Positions 1-7,770 of a stretch of 64,000 nucleotides of DNA are shown here, piece after piece. The notes under the pieces are model-generated. The model worked only from the letters and a program-made list of their open reading frames with translations. It did not search any database and was not told where the DNA came from. Both the position numbers and the translations under genes were made by a program. The stretch's first letter is position 1. Every line of letters starts with the position of its first letter. The DNA comes from Rhizobium leguminosarum (lineage in GTDB: Bacteria > Pseudomonadota > Alphaproteobacteria > Rhizobiales > Rhizobiaceae). Location of the stretch: NCBI RefSeq assembly GCF_017876795.1, contig NZ_JAGIOR010000001.1, positions 2,134,501 to 2,198,500 of the forward strand. Direction: 5' to 3'.

Positions 1-867
1 GAGGCGATCGAGGGTGTATGGCAAGATCCTCTTCTGTCCAAGAGAAGATTTCTCCTGCGCCGTGAAATGGATGCGCGCACTCTTCGCAAGAGTGGCATTT
101 CAGGCGTGGTCATCAATACCAGCAGGGGCCTCGATATTGATGGCCTGCCAGGCGGCAATATCGAGATCGACACCAAGGCCGCACACGAGACGATTCAGAA
201 ATCCGTGCAGGTGCTGGAGAACGTTTTCGGTCGGTTACAGCATGGCGATGGGATCAGCGTCGATCAGGTGGCGCCCGTGATTTCCTCGGTCTCCAAGTCG
301 ATCGATCAGAACCCGACCGTCTTCCTCAGCGTTACGCGCCTGAAGTCCCGGGACGAGGTGACGTTCCTGCATTCCATTTCTGTCAGTGCGCTGATGATCC
401 TTTTCAGCCGCCATCTCGGACTTGACGAGACAACCGTGCAGATGCTCGGCACAGCAGGATTGCTGCACGACGTCGGCAAGCTCGAAATTCCGCTCGAGGT
501 TCTCAACAAGGAAGGGCGCCTGGACGAAGACGAAATCAAGATGATCCGCGACCATCCGGAAAAGGGACACGCAATCCTGTCGCGCCAGGAAGGCATGTCG
601 GAGATCGTTCTGGACGTCTGTCTCAACCATCATGAGCGGATCGATGGCAAGGGCTATCCCCGCAAGCTTTCCGAGACGCAGGTCAGCTTTCATGCACGTC
701 TTGCGGCGATTTGCGACGTTTATGACGCCGTCACCTCGGTACGGCCGTACAGGGCGCCATGGAGCGCGAGCCAGGCACTGAAATGGATGCTTGGCAACGA
801 AGGGCATTTCGATCGCCGGCTGCTGAAGAAATTCGCCCTCTGCCTGTCCGTCGCCGCGGTGACCTGA
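1..867 (+). CDS. HD-GYP domain protein, probable c-di-GMP phosphodiesterase (5' end missing)
   Basis: The reading frame is open to the first base of the window, so the true start lies upstream; the first internal ATG is at 67. The visible part holds an HD-GYP phosphohydrolase domain: HDVGK (metal-binding HD), then HHERIDGKGYP with the GYP signature, then DVYDAVTS. Such domains hydrolyse cyclic di-GMP to GMP. The N-terminal part (about residues 1-100 of the visible frame) resembles the DUF3391-like region often fused in front of HD-GYP. The protein stops shortly after the helix following FDRRLLKKF. Relatives usually continue with a YPVGTLVRL-like tail, which is absent here in all three frames. 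A dispersed palindrome lies 35 bp beyond the stop. Confidence 0.85.
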   Translation, partial: EAIEGVWQDPLLSKRRFLLRREMDARTLRKSGISGVVINTSRGLDIDGLPGGNIEIDTKAAHETIQKSVQVLENVFGRLQHGDGISVDQVAPVISSVSKSIDQNPTVFLSVTRLKSRDEVTFLHSISVSALMILFSRHLGLDETTVQMLGTAGLLHDVGKLEIPLEVLNKEGRLDEDEIKMIRDHPEKGHAILSRQEGMSEIVLDVCLNHHERIDGKGYPRKLSETQVSFHARLAAICDVYDAVTSVRPYRAPWSASQALKWMLGNEGHFDRRLLKKFALCLSVAAVT

Positions 868-901
868 GGTCGATCCGTCTCGATTTAGTCTTGCATTTTT
901 G

Positions 902-947
902 TGCATGTGGTTATCCCGGAACCGCTGCACACTCCGGGCGACATGCA
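902..947. repeat. Dispersed palindromic repeat, family B (half copy)
   Basis: Imperfect inverted repeat with outer arms TGCATGT/ACATGCA and inner arms CCCGGA/TCCGGG around ACCGCTGCACAC. The same module occurs at 13466-13514 and 31624-31670, where it is preceded by a second hairpin; that first hairpin is missing here. It sits between the convergent HD-GYP and aminotransferase genes. Confidence 0.8.
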
Positions 948-952
948 TCAAC

Positions 953-989
953 AAAAGGGCCTGCGTGGACGGAAGTCCGCCGCAGGCCC
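953..989 (-). terminator. Rho-independent terminator of the aminotransferase gene
   Basis: A 9-bp GC-rich stem (GGGCCTGCG/CGCAGGCCC) contains an inner GGAC-ggaa-GTCC stem and, on the minus strand, is followed by TTTT. It starts 26 bases after the aminotransferase stop. Confidence 0.75.
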
Positions 990-1014
990 TGATGCCGAGA
1001 ACTTGAGAACCTTC

Positions 1015-2340
1015 TCAGATGTTGTTCTGCAGAATGGTGCGCAGCTTGCCGAAGAGTTCGTCGATGTGGTGCTTCTCGATGATCAGCGGCGGAGAGAGTG
1101 CGATGATATCGCCGGTGGTGCGGATCAGCAGGCCGCTTTCATAGGCTTTCAGGAAAGCGGTGAAGGCCCGCTTGGTCGGCTCGCCAGCGATCGGATCGAG
1201 TTCGATCGCGCCGATCAGGCCGGTGTTCCTGATGTCGATGACATTGGGGCAGTCTTTCAGTGAATGCAGCGCGTCGGCCCAATAATCGGAAAGCTCGGCG
1301 GCGCGTGTCAGCAGCCCCTCTTCCTTGTAAGTGTCGAGCGTGGCGAGCGCGGCAGCGGAGGCGATCGGGTTGCCGGAATAGGTGTAGCCGTGGAAGAACT
1401 CGATCATATGCTCCGGACCGTTCATGAAGGCATCATGGATCTCGGAGGTGACGAAGACAGCGCCCATCGGAATGACGCCATTGGTCAGTCCCTTGGCGGC
1501 GGTGATCATGTCGGGCTTGACGTCGTAATATTGCGCGGCGAAGGGGGCGCCGAGGCGGCCGAAGCCGGTGATGACCTCGTCGAAGATCAGAAGGATACCG
1601 TGTTTGGTGCAGATCTCGCGCAGCTTCTGCAGGTAGCCCTTCGGCGGGATCAAGACGCCGGTGGAGCCGGCCACCGGTTCGACGATGACGGCTGCAACGG
1701 TAGAGGCGTCATGCAGGGTGACGATACGCTCGAGCTCGGTGGCGATGTCGCCGCCATGCTCGGGCTCGCCACGGGTGAAGTTGTTCTTGCCGGGCTGGTG
1801 GGTGTGCGGCATGTGATCGACGCCGGTCAGCAGCGTGCCGAACATCTTGCGATTGGTGACGATGCCGCCGACGGAGATGCCGCCGAAGTTGACGCCGTGA
1901 TAGCCGCGCTCGCGGCCGATCAGGCGGAAGCGAGAACCATTGCCCTTCACGCGGTGATAGGCGAGCGCCACCTTGAGCGCCGTCTCGACGGATTCGGATC
2001 CGGAATTGGTGTAGAGAACGTGGTTCAAGCCTTCGGGAGCAATGTCGACCAGGCGGTTTGCCAGTTCGAAGGCCTTAGGGTGGCCGAGCTGGAAGGCCGG
2101 GGCGTAATCGAGCTCGCCGGCCTGCTCACGGATCGCCTCGGTGATCTTCGGGCGGCAGTGGCCGGCGTTGACGCACCAGAGGCCGGCAGTGCCGTCTAGC
2201 ACCTGACGCCCGTCATGGGTCGTATAATACATGTCCTTGGCGCCGACGAACATGCGCGGCTCCTTCTTGAACTGGCGATTTGCCGTGAACGGCATCCAGA
2301 AGGCGCGAAGATCGTTCGGTGCGTTGAGGCGATTGGACAT
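1015..2340 (-). CDS. Class III aminotransferase, omega-amino acid:pyruvate (beta-alanine:pyruvate) type
   Basis: 441-residue PLP enzyme of the class III aminotransferases. The N-terminus has FWMPFTANRQFK and GLWCVNAGH, typical of omega-amino acid:pyruvate transaminases. NSGSESVETALK binds the phosphate, IFDEVITGFGR carries the PLP-interacting Asp, and ITAAKGLTNGVIPMGAV carries the Schiff-base Lys. It probably transfers the amino group of beta-alanine or another terminal amine to pyruvate in the cytoplasm; the exact amine cannot be read from sequence. The ATG at 2340 is preceded by CCAGGAGAACAGC, a good ribosome site; an in-frame extension to 2454 has no such site. It is transcribed alone, with a terminator just downstream and an operator-like palindrome upstream. 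Confidence 0.88.
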   Translation of the reverse strand: MSNRLNAPNDLRAFWMPFTANRQFKKEPRMFVGAKDMYYTTHDGRQVLDGTAGLWCVNAGHCRPKITEAIREQAGELDYAPAFQLGHPKAFELANRLVDIAPEGLNHVLYTNSGSESVETALKVALAYHRVKGNGSRFRLIGRERGYHGVNFGGISVGGIVTNRKMFGTLLTGVDHMPHTHQPGKNNFTRGEPEHGGDIATELERIVTLHDASTVAAVIVEPVAGSTGVLIPPKGYLQKLREICTKHGILLIFDEVITGFGRLGAPFAAQYYDVKPDMITAAKGLTNGVIPMGAVFVTSEIHDAFMNGPEHMIEFFHGYTYSGNPIASAAALATLDTYKEEGLLTRAAELSDYWADALHSLKDCPNVIDIRNTGLIGAIELDPIAGEPTKRAFTAFLKAYESGLLIRTTGDIIALSPPLIIEKHHIDELFGKLRTILQNNI

Positions 2341-2389
2341 GCTGTTCTCCTGGCCGCTGACGGCCCTTTCCGGGGCTTCACGCCCAAAT

Positions 2390-2407
2390 TTTGACTGCCC
2401 GGTCAAA
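2390..2407. promoter_or_regulatory. Inverted repeat TTTGAC-N6-GTCAAA, candidate operator
   Basis: A perfect 6-bp inverted repeat with a 6-base spacer lies 50-67 bases upstream of the aminotransferase start, where a promoter would be expected. The spacing resembles operators of dimeric HTH repressors. No cognate regulator is adjacent except the ArsR-type gene on the other side, whose family usually uses different sites. The rest of the 313-base gap (2341-2653) shows only the terminator of the next gene. Confidence 0.35.
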
Positions 2408-2519
2408 TTATCAGGGCTTCCCGAGGCGTCAACGGGAAAACGCCCGAGAGCCACTGGTGGCGGGAGGTTTGAGTTGCCCCAATCAATATGGGAATAGCTC
2501 GAGGCCGACAGGTGCAGTT

Positions 2520-2562
2520 AAAAAGGCACGACCGGCAAATCGCAAGGTTTGCCGGTCGTGCC
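2520..2562 (-). terminator. Strong terminator of the NolR-like gene
   Basis: A perfect 15-bp stem (2525-2539 with 2548-2562) and an 8-base loop, followed on the minus strand by TTTTT. It lies about 90 bases beyond the stop of the ArsR-family gene, so that mRNA has an unusually long 3' UTR. On the plus strand there is no T-run. Confidence 0.8.
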
Positions 2563-2653
2563 ATAATGTTCAGGTGCTAAAATATCGTTGCCGCGCCTCC
2601 GGGAACATCCCCTTACGCCACGACACCGGCCGACATTCATGTCAGCGCTATCA

Positions 2654-2971
2654 TCAAGCGGCGGATCTGTTCCGGTTCTGCACGAGGTAGATGTCTTCGA
2701 GCGTCGCCAGGATCTTCATCACCGGCTCGGAGGTGCTCGAATAATAAATGGTTTGTGCGTCTCGGCGGGTCTTGACCAGCTTTTGAGCGCGCAGTTTCGA
2801 CAGGTGCTGGGAGAGAGCCGACTGGCTGAGGCCGACCTGCGTTGCAAGCACGCCGACGGCCACTTCGCCCTTCACGAGGCTACACAGGATCAGCAATCTC
2901 TTCGGGTTGGCCATGGCCGATAATAAAGCTGCCGCCACATTGGTGTGATCGGCCAAATCCGTGGTTTCCAT
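2654..2971 (-). CDS. ArsR/SmtB-family winged-helix regulator, NolR-like
   Basis: A 105-residue single-domain winged helix. The recognition region reads VGLSQSALSQHLSKLRAQ and the wing TRRDAQTIYYSS. These stretches and LSAMANPKRLLIL match, as I remember it, the rhizobial NolR repressor of nodulation and core genes, but the ends of the protein differ, so it may be a paralogue rather than NolR itself. No metal-binding ELCVCDL motif is present, so a metal-sensing role is unlikely. The start at 2971 has AGGAAG eight bases upstream. The gene is followed by a long 3' UTR and a strong terminator, and lies 117 bases downstream of the HugZ-like gene on the same strand. Confidence 0.85.
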   Translation of the reverse strand: METTDLADHTNVAAALLSAMANPKRLLILCSLVKGEVAVGVLATQVGLSQSALSQHLSKLRAQKLVKTRRDAQTIYYSSTSEPVMKILATLEDIYLVQNRNRSAA

Positions 2972-3088
2972 ATTGTTATCTTCCTAATGCGAAACGTACA
3001 TCATGCGTGTGGGCACTGGCCGCCAGCCGGGATTTTGACCGACGCCCGAAAACTAGCAACTGCGGTCGAAGATTGTATATACCTAAAT

Positions 3089-3838
3089 TTAAGGTATCGA
3101 GTATGCTATTTTAGATATGTTTGAACAAATGTGATCGACATCCCCAGCGAGGGTCTCGAATTCGTATCGCAGCAGATAATCGCCGGAAATCATGTCGAAA
3201 CCTGAGGGATCGACACCACAAATGCGCCAAGAAGCCGATTCCGGCGCCTTTAGCCTGGTAGCGAGGGTCTCGGCCACATCGGGGTAGCGCGCTACTAAAT
3301 CTCGCACTGCTTCTGCCGCCCCGGCGGCGACTTCTTCATTCGCGGACGACTGGATTACGAGATCCATTGCGTCGAGCAGGTAGGCGCGGCCGAAGCCGCC
3401 ATTGAGGCTGGCCCGTTCCGGCTTGAGACGGAAGAACAGGAAATCAGGAAAGTCGAGATAAAGCTTCGCCTTGGCGTGGCGAGCGAGAAAACGCGTGCGG
3501 ATGCGCTCGTAGAACGCATTGCCGCGCTGGACGGGTTCAGCCAGGCATTGGGTTGTCAGACGAGGGTGGGCGAGCGGATCGCCCTTGCCCGGCTCGCCGG
3601 TCAGGAGTGAGGCGCGCGGGTCCTTGGCGAGCGCCCTGGTATGGGTCGACAGTCTCGAAACGAGGATGACGGGGATGCCGTCAATATCGGTCGCGATCAG
3701 CACGCGGCTGGCGAAGGGGAAGCCGGTCTCGGGGTCGAGAACGGCAATCGCCGCGTGCCGCGCGGAGCGCAGAAGCACGCGGGCGAGCCTGCGGGCATCG
3801 TCGTCGGTTTCGCGTATGGGCGAGGGTTGATCTTTCAT
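3089..3838 (-). CDS. HugZ-type haem utilisation protein (PNPOx-like split barrel plus DUF2470)
   Basis: A 249-residue protein. The N-terminal half is a pyridoxamine-phosphate-oxidase-like split barrel (ARRLARVLLRSARHAAIAVL, then FPFASRVLIATD and a run ending PRASLLTGEP). The C-terminal half resembles DUF2470, with GVDPSGFDMISGDYLLRYEF. This architecture is that of HugZ, a haem-binding/haem-degrading protein of haem iron use; that role is by family and not proven here. The shmR haemin receptor is about 13 kb away. The ATG at 3838 follows choV by only 31 bases on the same strand, and a hairpin occupies that gap directly in front of the start codon. The 3' end overlaps an AT-rich stretch. Confidence 0.78.
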   Translation of the reverse strand: MKDQPSPIRETDDDARRLARVLLRSARHAAIAVLDPETGFPFASRVLIATDIDGIPVILVSRLSTHTRALAKDPRASLLTGEPGKGDPLAHPRLTTQCLAEPVQRGNAFYERIRTRFLARHAKAKLYLDFPDFLFFRLKPERASLNGGFGRAYLLDAMDLVIQSSANEEVAAGAAEAVRDLVARYPDVAETLATRLKAPESASWRICGVDPSGFDMISGDYLLRYEFETLAGDVDHICSNISKIAYSIP

Positions 3839-3840
3839 AA

Positions 3841-3859
3841 CCGCTTTGTGGCAAAGCGG
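3841..3859 (-). promoter_or_regulatory. Hairpin abutting the hugZ-like start codon
   Basis: CCGCTTTG-tgg-CAAAGCGG is a perfect 8-bp stem with a 3-base loop, ending two bases before the ATG of the HugZ-like gene and just after the choV stop. It would cover the usual ribosome-site position. There is no T-run, so it is not an obvious terminator. Confidence 0.45.
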
Positions 3860-3869
3860 ATTGAAAACA

Positions 3870-4922
3870 TCAAGCGTCCTGCTTGCGGCGATGGCGGGTG
3901 AGGCCGGCAACGATATCCTGGGCCGAGACGGTGCCGACGATCGTGCCGTTCTCGACGATGCCGATGCTGCCCGGCTGGCGGGCAAGGGCATCGAGGATAT
4001 CGACGAGCGGGGTCGCGGCGCGGGCCGTGGCGCTGACGCTCATGCCGGCGGCCGTCTGACCGAGGCCGGGCTGCATCACGTCGGCCGCCGTCAGCATGCT
4101 GATCGGGTTGAGATGCTGCACGAAATCGGCGACATACTGGTCGGCGGGGTTCTTGACGATGTCGTGCGGCGTTCCGCACTGGATGATGTGGCCGCCCTCC
4201 ATGATGGCGATGCGGTTGCCGATGCGGAAGGCCTCGTCGAGATCGTGGCTGACGAAGAGGATGGTCTTCTTCAGCCGCCGCTGGAACTCCAGGAGCTCGT
4301 CCTGCAGGCGGGTACGGATCAAGGGATCAAGCGCCGAGAAGGGCTCGTCCATCAGCAGGATAGGGGCGCCGGTGGCAAAGGCGCGGGCAAGCCCGACGCG
4401 CTGCTGCATGCCGCCTGAGAGTTCATTGACCTTGCGGTCGGCCCATTTCGTTAGGTTGACGAGCTCGAGCTGTTCGCCGACGCGCCGCTTGCGTTCGGCC
4501 TCCGGCATGCCGGCGAGTTCGAGGCCGAAGCCGACATTCTCGGCGACGGTGCGCCAGGGCAGAAGAGCGAATTGCTGGAACACCATGGAGACGGTGTGGG
4601 TGCGCAGCTCCCGCAGCGCCTTGGCGTTGCATCTGTAAGGGTTGACCGGACCATTGGAGGTCGAGACCGAGACGTCACCGCGCACCACGGGGGCGAGCCC
4701 GTTGACGGCGCGCAGCAGCGTCGACTTGCCCGAGCCGGAAAGGCCCATCAGCACCAGGATTTCGCCTTCTTCGATGGTCAGCGAGGCATTGGCGACACCG
4801 AGGACCAGTCCGGTGGCGGCGCCGATCTCGTCGCGAGACTTTCCCTGGTCGACCATGGCAAGGGCTGTTTCCGGCCGGTCGCCGAAAATGATGCTGACAT
4901 CCTTGAAGCTTACCGCGGTCAT
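3870..4922 (-). CDS. choV: Choline ABC transporter ATP-binding subunit ChoV
   Basis: 350 residues. Walker A is GLSGSGKST near residue 60, the Q-loop is MVFQQFALLPWRT, the signature LSGGMQQRVGLARA, Walker B PILLMDEPFSALD, followed by the switch His (FVSHDLDEA). A C-terminal CBS-like stretch (about residues 285-340) is typical of OpuA/ProV-type ATPases. It energises uptake of choline through ChoW with ChoX as binding protein. The ATG overlaps the choW stop by four bases (ATGA), so translation is coupled. Confidence 0.9.
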   Translation of the reverse strand: MTAVSFKDVSIIFGDRPETALAMVDQGKSRDEIGAATGLVLGVANASLTIEEGEILVLMGLSGSGKSTLLRAVNGLAPVVRGDVSVSTSNGPVNPYRCNAKALRELRTHTVSMVFQQFALLPWRTVAENVGFGLELAGMPEAERKRRVGEQLELVNLTKWADRKVNELSGGMQQRVGLARAFATGAPILLMDEPFSALDPLIRTRLQDELLEFQRRLKKTILFVSHDLDEAFRIGNRIAIMEGGHIIQCGTPHDIVKNPADQYVADFVQHLNPISMLTAADVMQPGLGQTAAGMSVSATARAATPLVDILDALARQPGSIGIVENGTIVGTVSAQDIVAGLTRHRRKQDA

Positions 4923-5764
4923 GCGCCGCCTCCTTCACCCGCCGTGCGGAATATGCGGTCGAGAATGATCGCCAGGATGACGATGCAGAAACCGGCTTCG
5001 AAGCCCTTGGCGATATTGACGGTGTTCAGCGCGCGGACGACCGGCACGCCGAGCCCGGGAGCCCCAACGAGGGCGGCGATGACCACCATCGATAGCGACA
5101 ACATGATGGTCTGGGTGAGGCCCGCCATGATCTGCGGCATGGCAAAGGGAAGTTCGATCTTGCGCAGCACCTGGATCGGCGTTGCACCAAAAGCGACGGC
5201 GGCTTCGACGAGGGAAGGTGGCGTCGAGATGATGCCGAGGCGCGTCAGCCGGATGGGGGCGGGGATGGCGAAGATGACGGTCGCGATCAGGCCCGGAACC
5301 ATTCCGAGGCCGAACAGGATCAGCGCCGGAATCAGATAGACGAATGTCGGAATGGTCTGCATCAGATCGAGCACCGGGCGCATGGCGGCATAGACCCAAG
5401 GGCGGCGGGCGGCGGCAATGCCGAAGGGAATGCCGATCACCATGCAGACAAAGGTGGCGGCGAGCACCAGGGCGAGCGTCTCCGTCGTCTCTTTCCAATA
5501 ACCCTGGTTCACGATGAGCAGCAGCCCAAGACAGGTGAAGAGGGTAATCGCGATCGACCGGCGTAGCCAGAAGGCAAGGGCGGTGATGGCAGCGATGACG
5601 ATTAGCGGGTGGGGCTTCTGCAACACGAAGAGCAGGCCGTCTATGGCGCTCGACAGTAGGAAGGCAAGCTGGTTGAAGAACCACTCGCCGTTCGAGGTCA
5701 GCCAGTCCACGAAGGATTTGGCCCATGAGCCGATGGGAATCTTAGCGTCGGTGATCCAATTCAA
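4919..5764 (-). CDS. choW: Choline ABC transporter permease ChoW
   Basis: 281-residue integral membrane protein with about six to seven hydrophobic segments, beginning MNWITDAKIPIG. It carries the conserved binding-protein-dependent transport loop (EAAVAFGATPIQVLRKIELPFAMPQI), where the EAA motif contacts the ATPase. It belongs to the ProW/OpuAB family of quaternary-amine permeases. It sits between choX, from which it is separated by a terminator-like hairpin, and choV, with which it overlaps by four bases. Confidence 0.9.
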   Translation of the reverse strand: MNWITDAKIPIGSWAKSFVDWLTSNGEWFFNQLAFLLSSAIDGLLFVLQKPHPLIVIAAITALAFWLRRSIAITLFTCLGLLLIVNQGYWKETTETLALVLAATFVCMVIGIPFGIAAARRPWVYAAMRPVLDLMQTIPTFVYLIPALILFGLGMVPGLIATVIFAIPAPIRLTRLGIISTPPSLVEAAVAFGATPIQVLRKIELPFAMPQIMAGLTQTIMLSLSMVVIAALVGAPGLGVPVVRALNTVNIAKGFEAGFCIVILAIILDRIFRTAGEGGGA

Positions 5765-5797
5765 GGGGCGCGCCTATCCAAAAAAATCAACAATCGG

Positions 5798-5830
5798 ACA
5801 AAAATAAAACGGGGCGGCGAGCCGCCCCGT
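5798..5830 (-). terminator. Terminator-like hairpin between choX and choW
   Basis: ACGGGGCGGC/GCCGCCCCGT forms a 9-10 bp GC stem with a very short loop, followed on the minus strand by TTTTATTTTT. It begins eight bases after the choX stop and lies 34 bases before choW. It should end most transcripts after choX, leaving read-through for choW-choV. Confidence 0.8.
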
Positions 5831-5837
5831 CATATCA

Positions 5838-6794
5838 TCAAAGGCCGAGGCCGGTCTTGGCAGCCGCCAGCGCGTCGCCCTTGCCGTCGCGGGTCTTGAC
5901 GCCCGCAAGCCAGGGGTCGAGCGCGGCAGGGTTGGCCTTCAGCCATTCGGTCGCCGCAGCTTCCGGTTCCTTGCCGTCGTCGAGGATCTTGCCCATGATC
6001 TGGTTTTCCATATCGAGGGAGAATGTCAGGTTCTTCAGCATCGCGCCGACATTCGGGCATTCGCCGAGATAGCCGGCGCGAACATTGGTGTAGACCTTGG
6101 CGCCGCCGAAATCCGGACCGAAGACGTCGTCACCGCCTGTGAGGTAGGTCAGCTTGAAATTGGTGTTCATCGGATGGGGTTCCCAGCCGAGGAAGACGAC
6201 GGGCTTGCCTGCTTTTTCGGCGCGAGCGACTTGCGCCAGCATACCCTGTTCCGAGGATTCGACGACTTCCAGATCCTTCATGCCGAAGGTGTTCTTTTCG
6301 ATCAGATCCATGACGAGGCGGTTGCCGTCATTGCCGGGCTCGATGCCGTAGATCTTGCCGTCGAGATCGTCCTTGTGGGCGGCGATATCCTTGAAGTCCT
6401 TGATGCCGAGTTCCGCACCCTTGGCGTTGGTGGCGAGCGTGTACTTGGCGCCGACGAGGTTGGGGCCGAAGGATTCGACCGACTTGTCGTCGAGATAGGG
6501 ACGGACGTCCTTTTCCTGCGTCGGCATCCAGTTGCCGAGGAAGATGTCGATGTCCTTGTTCTTCAGCGAGGTATAGGTGACCGGTACCGAGAGGACCTTG
6601 ATGTCGGTCTGATAGCCGATGCTCTTCAGGACGACGGAGGCAGTAGCGGTGGTGGCGGTAATGTCAGTCCAGCCGACGTCCGAGAAATGAACGGTGGAGC
6701 AGCTGTCGGGATCCGCGGCGAAGGCAGCGGTCGCAATGGAGAGTGTGGCGATGGCAGTGGCAGTGACGAATTTGAACGTGCTTGTTGTTTTCAT
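5838..6794 (-). CDS. choX: Choline-binding periplasmic protein ChoX
   Basis: 318 residues with a Sec signal peptide (MKTTSTFKF... to about Ala26). Trp42, Trp89, Tyr118 and Trp204 fall at positions one lower than the aromatic box W43/W90/Y119/W205 that I recall from the S. meliloti ChoX structure, and Asp44 and Asn155 also fit. This supports choline (and acetylcholine) specificity over general betaine binding. It is the first gene of choXWV. The start at 6794 follows GACTGGGAGTCTAAA; an in-frame extension to 6884 would bury the signal peptide. Choline serves rhizobia as a carbon/nitrogen source and glycine-betaine precursor. Confidence 0.92.
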   Translation of the reverse strand: MKTTSTFKFVTATAIATLSIATAAFAADPDSCSTVHFSDVGWTDITATTATASVVLKSIGYQTDIKVLSVPVTYTSLKNKDIDIFLGNWMPTQEKDVRPYLDDKSVESFGPNLVGAKYTLATNAKGAELGIKDFKDIAAHKDDLDGKIYGIEPGNDGNRLVMDLIEKNTFGMKDLEVVESSEQGMLAQVARAEKAGKPVVFLGWEPHPMNTNFKLTYLTGGDDVFGPDFGGAKVYTNVRAGYLGECPNVGAMLKNLTFSLDMENQIMGKILDDGKEPEAAATEWLKANPAALDPWLAGVKTRDGKGDALAAAKTGLGL

Positions 6795-7030
6795 TTTAGA
6801 CTCCCAGTCTTTAAGTTCCCAAGCCAACCACCAATAGCCGAGTTTGACAAGCGACCTCAGTGCGTTTGCGTCGTATCGACCCATGCGATTGCGACGTCGG
6901 GCAGATTTTTGGAATCATCTTGTTTTTGGGGTTTTCAGCAGGTTTTGAGCGGGATTCCTGTGATTATCACTGTTGCAGGGCTTTTCTTTGCCATTGTGAG
7001 CTTTCAATAAGCCGATCAAGGAGAGATCGG

Positions 7031-7633
7031 ATGGCAAAACTCTATTTCAACTACTCGACGATGAATGCCGGCAAGTCGACGATGCTGCTGCAGGCCTCCT
7101 ACAATTATCAGGAGCGCGGCATGCGCACGGTGCAGCTGATCGCTGCCTTCGACGAGCGCACCGGTCGGGGCGTCATCGGTTCGCGGATCGGGCTGGAGGC
7201 GAGCGCCATTCCCTTCGAGCCGCACGAGGACCTATTCCGGCTGATCGCGACGCTGAGCGGCGAAGGGGCGCCGATTGCCTGCATCTTCCTCGACGAGGCG
7301 CATTTCATGACGCCTGTCCAGGTGTGGCAGCTTGCCCGCGTCGTCGACAGGCTCGGCATTCCTGTGATGGTCTACGGGTTGAGAACCGATTTCCAGGGCA
7401 AATTGTTTCCGGCCTCGCAGGAACTGTTGGCGATCGCCGACGAAATGCGCGAGGTGCGCACGATCTGCCATTGCGGGCGCAAGGCGACGATGGTGGTGCG
7501 GCTCGACGCGGAGGGGAAGGTCTTGCACGAAGGCGCGCAGATCGAAGTCGGCGGCAATGAGAAATATGTCTCGCTCTGCCGCAGGCATTGGGATGAAGCG
7601 ATGAACGGGGCCTGGATCGCCGAGCCGGTCTGA
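7031..7633 (+). CDS. tdk: Thymidine kinase (type II, zinc-containing)
   Basis: 200 residues. P-loop STMNAGKSTMLL begins about residue 9, FLDEAHFMTP is the Walker B region with the catalytic Glu, and YGLRTDFQGKLFPAS is the lasso/substrate region. CHCGRKA and CRRH supply a C-x-C...C-x2-H zinc site. It phosphorylates thymidine to dTMP in the salvage pathway. The ATG at 7031 has AAGGAGA eight bases upstream. It stands alone, divergent from choX with a 236-base gap that probably holds both promoters. Confidence 0.95.
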   Translation: MAKLYFNYSTMNAGKSTMLLQASYNYQERGMRTVQLIAAFDERTGRGVIGSRIGLEASAIPFEPHEDLFRLIATLSGEGAPIACIFLDEAHFMTPVQVWQLARVVDRLGIPVMVYGLRTDFQGKLFPASQELLAIADEMREVRTICHCGRKATMVVRLDAEGKVLHEGAQIEVGGNEKYVSLCRRHWDEAMNGAWIAEPV

Positions 7634-7691
7634 AGCCGCGATGCGGCCTGCTTTCTTTGGCGCCGCAAGCAACCTGCTTTCGATTTTACGC

Positions 7692-7735
7692 AATTCCGGA
7701 CGGAAAACCGCTCACACTTTTCGGCACCATGCTCT
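7692..7735. repeat. RIME-like palindrome, family A (partial, diverged)
   Basis: Contains the core CGGAAAACCGCTCACACTTTTCGG and ends in ATGCTCTA like the second palindrome of the full copies at 61814-61863 and 63503-63552. Its left arm reads CAATTCCGGA, as in the copy at 25311, so the two arms no longer pair fully. Confidence 0.7.
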
Positions 7736-7770
7736 AGCTTGAGAAGCACGAGATTCCCTGGAGAGGCCTG

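Noticed and set aside
3110..3125. NolR-box-like TTTAG-N9-AA
   Set aside because: It is inside the 3' coding end of the HugZ-like gene, and the motif is short enough to occur by chance many times in 64 kb.
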